DNA of 64,000 bases, taken from assembly GCA_027625915.1 (NCBI GenBank), contig JANTQA010000023.1, forward strand, positions 6,138,001 to 6,202,000, read 5' to 3'. The stretch is from Anaeramoeba flamelloides. Its lineage: Eukaryota > Metamonada > Anaeramoebidae. Shown here piece by piece: positions 24,909 to 34,700 of this stretch. The notes beneath the pieces were generated by a model, which did not search any database, was not told the DNA's origin, and worked only from the letters and a program-made list of their open reading frames with translations. Position numbers and translations under genes: made by a program. Each line of letters starts with the position of its first letter. Within the stretch, counting starts at the first letter, position 1.

Positions 24909-26118
24909 TTAAGGAAGTAAGTACATTTTACCATTTTGAAAAATTTTAATTGTGTTAAAATTACTGAAAAATATTTTTTGAGTGCCACTAGATATTGAAA
25001 CTTTGGAAACAAAACCTCATCCACGGCTATATTTGTAGAAAGAATCAAAGTAATTTAGAGTTGAATCTTTATTTTTTCAATTTTTTGTGAACATTTTTTT
25101 TTGATTCAATTTTTGGTTTTATTAAATTTGGTTTTGGATCTAGAGATGTGTTTGTACGAACGATTGAAATTAATCCAACAGTAAACCAAAAAAATATACC
25201 AGAAAAGGTGTGCATTTGAAACAAATATTTTCTTTTAGAAGACCAAACACGAAAGATCACCATTCCAAATAAATTTGTTGAAATCAAGAATGAAAAAAAA
25301 AAAAAATCGATAAAAACCTATTTTTGAAGATTAGTTTTCTTTATCTTCTTAGTTTGTTACAATACAAACAATTTATAATCTTGAATTTCTCGCCCCATTA
25401 CCCTTTATTATTATTTTACAAAACTTTTTGTAACAAATTTGTTTTCAAAATTCTAAATTTCAAATATTTTTATCAAACCAAGCCACAATAAAAGATGCTA
25501 TTTCAAAAATTAAAATAAAGGAATTGAATTCTTGGAATCAAAAAACAGTTACAAAAGATTCAAATCAAAATAAAAGAAAAATTCAAGAACAAATTTCAAT
25601 CAGATTCAGAATTTTTTTGAGTTCTCATTTTAATGCAAAATAAATAATTATAAAATCCAATCAATTTACCTAATAAACCCTCATTCTCAAGAATTATTAC
25701 AAAAATCTCCGATTTTCTGAACTAAAACTAGAATTAGATGACATAAATGAAAATAGGATTTTTAAATTCATTTTGGAAATTCTTTCGAAATAAACAGTAA
25801 TTTGTTTATCAAAAATTTTCCAAACACGATTTTTTCCATAAAGAATTAAAAATAAAACCAAATAAAGAATAAGTAATTGTGTAAAATTTTATAGATAAGA
25901 TCAAGTAATAAATGATTTTAATTTATTTTTTTTTGATCAATTTTTTCATTTTTTTGATTTCTGTTTTTTTGTTGGTATGAAAATATCTTATACTAGGATA
26001 TATTCCACTTTAGTATTTATGAAAATATCAATGTATTTGGCTAAAGAAATGATTTGAATAATTCAGTTTCACATAAATGGTGGCACTCAAAAAATGAAAA
26101 ATGTACTTACCCCCTTAA
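24909..26118. mobile_element. TTAA-flanked inverted-repeat element (piggyBac-type ends)
   Basis: The left end reads TTAA GGAAGTAAGTACATTTT (24909-24929). The right end, reverse-complemented, reads TTAA GGGGGTAAGTACATTTT (26118-26098). The termini match at 15 of 17 bases and both are bounded by TTAA. A further inner match, TTTTTTGAGTGCCAC, occurs at both ends at slightly different depth. TTAA duplications are the hallmark of piggyBac-like transposons. No transposase is visible, so this would be a non-autonomous element of about 1.2 kb. It contains a minus-strand frame for a membrane protein (25069-25310). Confidence 0.55.
25069..25310 (-). CDS. Exon of an unrecognised membrane protein
   Basis: An open minus-strand frame begins just after a possible acceptor AAATAG at 25311-25316 (VFID, a Phe run encoded by T14). 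It continues with ISTNLFGMVIFRVWSSKRKY, a second hydrophobic segment SGIFFWFTVGLISIV and a Lys-rich tail ending at 25069. Two predicted membrane segments flank a basic loop. Codon use is more GC-rich than the flanks, which argues for a real exon, probably the last. I cannot name the family and found no upstream exon. It lies wholly inside the TTAA-flanked element. Confidence 0.45.
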
Positions 26119-26909
26119 CAACGAATCAAATAATATTATTTGGAGTTTCTCATTTTTGGATTTGGAAAAGTAATTAAAGATTAAAAAATTTCCAAAATCT
26201 TAATTTTTAATTTGGATCACATGAATTTCAACTAATAATTTATTGTTCAATAATTTTTAAAATAGATATTTTAGAGCCATGATCATTTATATAATTTACA
26301 CTTAATCACAAGGCCCTGTAATTATTGATGAATTTTAGGTGGCCCTAAACCCTTATAATAATTTTAAAACTAATAGAAAATTTATTACAAAAAAAAAATT
26401 TGATTTTACTAATGTTAACTAAACAATCTCAAATTTCAAAAATTCTAAAATGTTTAAATTGTGGTTTCATTTGATGTTGTAAATTCTATTTTAATTTAAA
26501 TAATCAGTCTAATTGTAAGTCTTGGCGTTTATTTTTAAAATGAACGGAAAAAACAAGAAAAAAAATATTTTTGCATGAGTACTTTTGCTACTTTTTTTAC
26601 AATTTCCTTATCAATTGATCAGACAATTTTTTTCCATTTTACACTTTTTTTATGGCATAGTAATTCTGAAATAAGCCATTTTAAAAAGTGAAGAACATTA
26701 GTTTTAAAAGGCGCTACTCAAACTGTTTCAAAGAGCAAGTTAAACAGTTCAAGTAATGCTTTTTCAAAATCTGATCCTCACATTTTCAAAATAGTTTCAA
26801 TGAACAAACATTGATTAAATCTGTTGATATTCGGCAAGAAAAAAAACGAATATAAAAAAGTTAAAATTTAAATTGACTATTCATTCAATAAAAAAAAGAT
26901 GTTTTATAT

Positions 26910-27737
26910 TTAATTCTTTAAATACCAAGAATTTTCCCGTTCTTGTAATTCCAATAGGATCATTTTTGATAAATATTGGTTTTTTGGATTAGTTTTTTGA
27001 TATTTTTCCAAATTTTCTTTTTTTGATAAATGAGTTGTTTCGGTTGTTGTACCAGTTTCGGAGGTATCAAACAAACTTTCAGAGTCTTCTGTAAATTGGC
27101 TTAAAATACTTAATTCCGATTCTTCAAATAAATTCTTTGTATCTTTTTTTTGTTTTCTTTTTTTTGTACCATTCTTCAGTCTCTGGTACTCATCCTCAAG
27201 CTCTTTTTTGTAAATGTTTAAGCTTTCAATTTCGGCAATTGTTTTTAATAAATTTAATTCCTTTGTTTGGGTTAATTGCTTTTTGTTTGAAATAATTCTT
27301 TCAAATTGCTCAATTTCGAGATTGACCAGTTGAAGTTCATTTCTGATTTTAAATTGTGTTTTTAAAAGATTGTCTTTGATTTTGTTTTCATGGTCAAGCT
27401 TGTTCAATTGAATGTCCACAAGATCTAATCATTTTTGGAATAAAAAGAAAAAAAGAAAAAGAGAAAAGAAAAAGGAAATATTAAAATAAAACCCAAAAAA
27501 ATGATCATTGAATCAATGGTAATGGATTTAGTTGATTGAAGAAATATTTGAACTTCAATAAAAATTCAGAGTTGCAAAGTTGTTCAAATTTATGGGGAAT
27601 AAAAGACAACCTTTTTTTTTTTTTAATAATTGTTCTTTTTCGCGAATAATTTTTTTTTGTTCATCGATTAATTGTAATTTGATTTTTTTTTGTTCTTCGA
27701 TTGGAATCGTTTCTTCTTTTTGTTCTTCACTTATCAT
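26910..27737 (-). CDS. Coiled-coil protein, 2 exons
   Basis: Exon 1 is 27737-27611 (MISEEQKEETIPIEEQKK...) and exon 2 is 27424-26910. The 186-bp intron has donor GTTGTC and acceptor ATTAG. Phase 1 on both sides joins ...LLKKKK to DLVDIQLNKLDHENK and gives 213 aa. Residues 5-115 are predicted coiled coil (heptads rich in Leu, Ile, Glu, Lys). A Lys-rich patch and a Ser/Thr/Glu-rich acidic segment (SILSQFTEDSESLFDTSETG) follow, with a final short helix MILLELQERENSWYL. I do not recognise the family. A longer start upstream in the same frame would add a Phe run and is less likely. The 11-codon minus-strand frame MDQIQDMQQEP near 27999-27964 could be a uORF. Confidence 0.65.
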
Positions 27738-28401
27738 TGAATTGAAAATTTCGAATAAAAAAAAAAAGAAAATAATTGGATCTTTTTGATAAAAAATGAT
27801 AAAACCTAACATTTTTTGAATTATAAGGGAGAAAATTTTGAACGACCTGCGAATGTTTTACGAATTTTCCTTCTATTTGGCCAATGCCTTGCATAGAAAA
27901 GATGATAATTAAATATTATTGTTCTTTTGGTGAAAAATGAAAAGATTTAATCTTTATGGCTCTTGTTGCATATCTTGAATTTGATCCATAATCAAGGACT
28001 GGCTTGAGACTTAAAAAGGTATTCTGATAAAATTTCCCAGCTTATGAGTGACACAATTCAAATAACAAATAAAAAAATTTCAGAGATAACTCTGTAAAAA
28101 AACAATTTTTAAAAAAAGTGTAAAAGAATTCTCAATTCCAAAAAATTAAAAGTTTTTAAAAAAAAAATCTTTTTCTACTTTTATTTTTCCAAATGGCTAA
28201 ATTTCTTTAGGAATTTAAAACAAATTTTTTTCTTGATGTGCGTAATCAATTTAATTCAACTTAATCTCATTTGTGGTTATTTTTTAACCCCCTAAATCTA
28301 ACAAATTAAGGTTTTTGTAACATTCTGGAGAAAAAAATAACACAAATGAAAAAGAAAAAAAATACAAAAAAAACTTTGAGATCTTTTTTTTTTTTAAATG
28401 T
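27738..28401. other. Intergenic region, probable 5' flank of the coiled-coil gene
   Basis: It is slightly more GC-rich than the average spacer. A 24-codon plus-strand frame (NDLRMFYEFSFYLANALH..., about 27840-27911) looks protein-like but cannot be tied to a gene. Confidence 0.35.
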
Positions 28402-28696
28402 TTATGGCCATGATTGAACCATGACATATTGTCCTTGTATGGAAGCAGTTATATAAGAACTTCTTTGTAGGTTTAAATATGTATAAAAGTTTGAGATCTT
28501 AAAAACTGCCAAAGAGAGACACTTCCAAACCAACATAGTTCTTATCTAATTTATGATTTAGAACCAATGAAAATTGAAAATTGAATGTCTCTCTTTCCCT
28601 CTTTTTCCAAAAAAAAATCCTCTTTTTTGATTTTTGAATATGGGGGATCACTAGTGTATCATAAATGTTGGTTAGTTCTTGATTGTTTACAGGCAC
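28402..28696 (-). CDS. C-terminal fragment of an unrecognised protein
   Basis: Two overlapping minus-strand frames form one protein-like stretch: VNNQELTNIYDTLVIPHIQK at the upstream end, then FSLVLNHKLDKNYVGLEVSL and, after a one-base frame change at a T5 run near 28500, NFYTYLNLQRSSYITASIQG to a stop at 28402-28404. The alternation of polar and hydrophobic residues in the second half suggests beta strands, as in outer-membrane barrel proteins, but this is only a pattern. An acceptor-like AG lies just upstream at 28696-28700; no upstream exons were found. Confidence 0.4.
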
Positions 28697-28700
28697 TCAT

Positions 28701-31700
28701 AAAAATTGCAATATTTATTTTTTCTATTTCTGGAAATTATTTTTCACAATAATAACTCAACCCTTTACTTTTATTAAAAAGGGGAAACATAAAAGGATGA
28801 ATAATATTACCAAAATTTCTTTAGGAATAATTAAATAACATACCAAGTCGATATTTTTTAATGATAATAGTGTTTTTATTAACTTAAAAGAATGTATGCA
28901 ATTGTTTGAGTAAAAATTTTAAAAATTTATTTTTTCACTTTCTTAAAGTAAATTTAAAGATTGAAAGGATAAAGATTGAAAATTTTAAAGTTCGTTACAA
29001 TCATAAAATTACTACTTTTATTGATTCAAATTTTAAATTGGTTATTTTTTTTTATACCAACAACATTTTCGTTTTATTATGTTTAATTTAATTGGATTAA
29101 ATTTTTTTTTTATTTTTGAATATTTTATATTTTTCAATTAATAATTATATTAAATGATTTTAGAAAAGTGTGGGTATTTGAAAAAAAGTCAAAAAAAATA
29201 TACTATATAATCAGGATTGTCTGGTTGTTTCATTTTTAATACTTTTTTTATTTTTGAAATATAGATTGGTACAAATGAAGTACTTTATTGAAGAAAGTTA
29301 ATATTCATCATTCGGATTCAAATTCAAAATACAATTTATTTATGAAGAGATAGGATCTTTATCAATTTGATTGAAGAATTTTAAATGTCTGATTAGGAAA
29401 AATTGGTTCTCATAAATTCTAAATTTTAAATAAAAAGGAAAAATTCTCTACTATAAATTTAAAAAAAAAATTGAGAAACTTCAAGAATATTTTTGTGTAC
29501 TAAAATCGACTTGAAATAATTATCTAATTTAATTACCTTATAATATTTTAGAAAATAACTAACAAATGAATTTATTTTTTTAAAAATAATTTCTTGTTCG
29601 AAAATTAACATTTTGAACTATTGATAAAGTTTTTTAGTTAACTATTCTACTATTTTTATTATTATTTCAAGTCAATTTTGAATTAATTCAAGAGTTTTTA
29701 TCAAAATTTTAGTTTTTTTTAAATTTTTGATGTGGTAATCTAAGAATTGACCAAGAAAAAATTAATTTAATTATGTAGAATTAGTCAACGAAGTCAAATT
29801 TCAAATGAGTATTTAATGTTAAAAAAAAATGATTATCTTTTCTGAAATCCAAAGATTAATTTACAAAAAAAAACTAAGAAACTTTAAAATTTCTTATTTT
29901 TTTATTGTTCGTAAAATTATTCTTTTTTTCAGATTGTTACCTTTTTTCAGATCCAAAATTAATCAACAATTAAAAACCATATTTATGAATAGCGAATAAA
30001 ACAAAATTAAATCAAAAAAAAAAGATTTAAAATCCTAAAAAACAAAATAAAACTTATAAAAACATAAATGAAAAATGATTATTAAAAAGTTTTTTTGCAA
30101 ATTAATGAATTTATTTTAAAAGGTATTATATAGTCTCAATTTCCTAGGTGATTATTGTTTTTTTTGAAGATCTTTATTGTTTTCCAGATGATTTTTTACA
30201 AAAAAAAAAGTATCAAAAAAAACGAAAAAGAAAAAAATAAAAACAAATAAAAAAAAATTTGAAAAAGAAAAGGAAAAGAAAAAGAAGGAAAAAAAAAAGT
30301 AAAATAAAAGGAAAATTAAATAAATCTGAAAAAAATGATTTTGATCTCAAAATTGAAAATATTTATTTTTTAATAACAGTCTGAGATAAAACCTAACGAA
30401 GCCACTTCTAATAACATTTAAAATTAACTCAACATTTTTTCTAAGAAACTCTTTTTCTAACAAAATGGAACACCTCCCAAATCATCAATACTATTGAATT
30501 TGATGTTAATAAGATAATTACTTATTGGGGATTTTCATTTTATTTGGTCATTTTTTCATTTTTCATTTTTTTATTTATGGATATTGAAAAGTTGGAAATT
30601 GAAATAACAAGATAAGAAATAAACAATTTGGAAATAATATACCAGTTAAAAATGGAAACATTTTAAGTTTGATTTCGAATGAGCTAGATATAGGATGAAG
30701 GAAGATCATTATTGGATTGATGTCCCGAACAAAAAAAAGAGAAAATCAACAAAAAACAATTCCAGCATATACCTAGATGAATTAAGCTTTTATATTGAAT
30801 ATGAGACTTTAAAGAACAAAAGTTTGGCATGCAAAGAACTTTTCAATAAAATGTAAAGAACTTTTCCCCAATTCACTTTGTTCAATGGTTTTTATTGATT
30901 TTATAATTTTTTTACTCCCAATTTACAAAACGAGATTTCTCATTTCAAATAAAAAGGGCACACCAATTTTTAAAAATATTTAATTTTTAATTTTCATTCT
31001 TTTGTTTTAATGAGTTTTAAAGATTCAGTTGAGTGTTTTATTTTATGTTTTAAAGTGTTTCTTAGATTTTAGAATGATTCTACAATTAATTTGATTCAAT
31101 TATAAATAATTCTTGAAAATTTATGTTCTCTTTTATTTGAAAAAGAGTTTATTTTTGATAAAGTTTTGAGATAATTTAGTCTCCAAACACCATTTGACAA
31201 AAAATCAAATTATTACCACTAACAACTGAAAAAACACTTCACATCTGGAAATATGGAATTTGGTGTAAATTTTTTGATAAATTAAACAATATAGTTATTT
31301 TAAAAAAGTGTGGCAAAAAAGTTATAAGAGCAACCATTAATTTATGACACAAACTTCGATAGACCCATTCGTAGTACATTTTTAAGAATTTTTTTATATA
31401 CTTTTTTAAAATGACTAGAATGTTAAATTTAAAGTAACTGATTGATAAATATAAGTTCAATTAAATAAAAAGTATTAAAATTTGAAATTAAAAATACAAA
31501 AAAAGAAGGAAATCAACCATCATTATTTGAAAAATAAATAAATAATAATAATATATATATATATATATGATGAAATTTGATTCAAACTTTCATATTTGGA
31601 TCAAATTCATTATTTATTATAATCTGAATAATTTAATGAGAATTTAAACAAAATAATAAAAAAAAATTAGTAATTACTAAATTCAATAAATGAATAAATA

Positions 31701-31737
31701 TTAAGAAAATAAATAATTTTATAAAAAGCAATTTTTT
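28701..31737. other. AT-rich intergenic region
   Basis: No gene was recognised. It holds one diverged member of the 51.5/59.2-kb repeat family (about 30110-30350) and a small foldback at 31292-31418. A TA microsatellite lies at about 31551-31568. Confidence 0.45.
31292..31418. repeat. Small foldback element, TAGTYATTTTAAAAAAGT arms
   Basis: TAGTTATTTTAAAAAAGTG at 31292-31310 is inverted at the other end (ACTTTTTTAAAATGACTAG, 31400-31418) with one mismatch over 18 bases. The spacing is about 90 bp and nothing is coded. The arm resembles that of the foldback at 35161-35242. Confidence 0.5.
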
Positions 31738-34700
31738 TTAATTTAATCCAGAATCATTAACTGTAAAAATAAAATGAACAAATTCCTCAAAAGACATTTT
31801 TTCATCCTTTTAAATAATAATAATAAGAATAATATCAAATAATAATAAAAATAAGAATAAAAATAAGAATAAGAATAAGAGTTAAAATGAAGAATTTAGA
31901 TATAAAGAAATAAAAAGAAAATTCAAAAGAAAAGGTTATGAAAATTTAAAATAATCATTTTATAAATTTGAAATTAAAAAAAAAAAAAAGGAATTAAATT
32001 TTTTGAGAATAATTTTAAAATAATTGGTGATTGCTTTTACAAAAAAAAACAAAAATGTGACACTTCTCTATAAAAATCACCAATATAAAATATATTCATT
32101 CAAAAGAGTAAAAAATAATAAAGGTATATTTTAAAAATTTAAAAATCTTACATGGTTTGTATCAAAATGTTTAAGAGCATTTTTTGTTTTGTTAATATCT
32201 GTATCTATTCCTAGGCTTTTAAGAATATCATCAAAATCGTTTGCATCCAATTGTAAATTTTTTAGTTCATTGTTTGAGAGTGTATTTTGGTTTTGTGGCT
32301 TGTTAAGCTCATCAGATTCTGAACTACTTCCACTTCCACTTCCACCGCCGGTGCTTCCAAGCTGTTTAATTTTACGTGCCTTTTTTTTTAAAGCATTTCT
32401 ATAAATTTCTCTAAGTGCTTTTAATTGGAGTGACATTGAAACAAATTCTTCAAAATTAATTCTATTATCATTATTAATATCTGAAACCTATTTAATAATT
32501 TGGAGGAAATAATTTTTGTTTGAATTATTGATTTTTTTTTGTTTAATAAATTAATTTTCATTATAAGCTATTGAAACCAAAAAGATGAATTTGTATTTTT
32601 TTTTTGAATAATTTTGTAGCATATGCCTTAATATACGGGAATAATGATTTTTTTTAAAGGTTTTGTTTTAATGAAAAAAGCATCTAAATTTGATTAGAAT
32701 ATTGTTAAACCCAACTCTTGATTCACTATTTTGGTTCAACAAATACCCATAATCTTTTTGCTAAAAATTGAAAAAAAATAAAAATATTTTCAATGTTTTT
32801 TTAATTTTTAGTAACTAAAATAAAAATATTTTTAAAGAACAGTCAAAAGGGAGTGTGGAAGTCACTTGTTTTTTCGGAAATTCAAATAGAAAAAGAAAAT
32901 CTAACAATTTTATTTTTTTGTAAAAATTGAAATTTCATTTTAATTTTTTTCTTCAGAAAAAATACAACTGCTTTTTTCTGTACCAAGTGGAACACATACC
33001 ACCAAAACAAAACGATTTTATAACCAAAATTGAAATTAAACTATTCTTTCTATGAGTTGAGAAAATAAATTTCTATTTTTTGTTATTTTCAAAAAGCAAA
33101 AAAAGATAAAATCTAATTACTATCAAACATTCATTTTACAAATGGTTTTCTTTTTGGCGTGTATTTGCAATTTTTGAAACCCACTTTGTAATAAATAATC
33201 TCAAAAAGTAAATCTCATTAATGAAAATGAATACCAAATTCACGATGTCTATTAAAGATTTAATTTTTATATAAAAAATTTTATTTCAAAAAAAAGCAAT
33301 TAAAAATGGTTTTTCAGTCTTACTCTAAACTAAATAGCGTTTTGTCCTTTAGAATTTGAAAATTTTGAAAGGGTGGCTTTCTAAAAAAAATTATTCCAAA
33401 AAAATAAATACCTTTTTCTTATTTTTCGAAAAATTGTAGTATTTCAAGACATTTCGTTTTTCAAAACAAATCTATTTTGTGTAAATCTCTTATGATCAAA
33501 AAAACGAGTATCTAAACTTTTTTAACCTTGTTAAATTCAAATTTTGACAATTAACTCTTCATTCAATTCCAAATTAATAGATTTTTAATAATGTTTTCAC
33601 AATAAGTAAAAAATGTTTCTGTTTATTATCTTTGAATTTTTCATCTTTATTAGTTTATTGATCAACAATTCCCATTCAATTTTTAATATTTACATAAGAG
33701 TTAATATTATTATTGGGGTCAATTACTTGAAATTCGAAAAAATAAAAAATACCGAAATTGTAGCGAAAGACCTATTATTAAAAAAAGCAAGTTAAAAAAA
33801 AATTACAAGATTATTTAAAGAAATTCTTATTAAGATTTGTTGCTTTTAAGAACATTCATCTATATATATATATATATATATATTATTATATTATTATATT
33901 ATTGTTTAGGGTGGGGGGGGGTTAATTCCTCTTATTTGTCGTTAAGTTTTTTTGATTTTAAGAAATTAAAAGAAAATTTCAGAAATTTTCTTTTTATTTC
34001 GTAAATTAAAAAAAACGTGCTGTTAAGCTTTCTTGAGTTTTCTGTTTTATTTGGAAAATCAATAGATTTTCGTTAGGTTTTTTTTACTTTTTGAAATAAA
34101 CAGAAAATTTTAATAAATTTTCGGTTTATTTCAAAAAGTAAAAAAAACCTAGAACACTTCACAAATAAAATAGAAAACCTCAAAAAAACCTAGAACACTT
34201 AACAGATAAAACAGAAAACCTCAAGAAAACTACTGTTAGATTTTCCAAAATTTAAAAGAATTCTGGAAAATCTAGGCACTCTACATCACTCTAAGGCACT
34301 TCTACGGCACTTTCCGAATTCATAATTTTTTTATTTAGAAATTTTTTATTTAGAAATTTTTCAAGATTTACATATTTTTTTATTAAAAAGCATGTATATT
34401 TTTATTTTTTTTTAATAATAATAATCATTTTTATTTTTTCCCCCTGGCTGAATCTTCTTTATATTGGGAAGAAGAGTTACAAAGGAAAAAGAGCAAGTGA
34501 TTACTTGCTAATACTGAAACACTGAAACACGAAAGTATGAGTAACTTGAAAATAAAATCTAAAAAGCAATGGCTAAAAATGACCAAAGGTTTATTTTAAA
34601 GCAAATCAGATCAAAAAGAAAAAAGTAATTACAACAATTAAATAACTATCCCCAAATGAGCATTCATGATCAATTATCAAACCAAATTAAATTAACCAAA

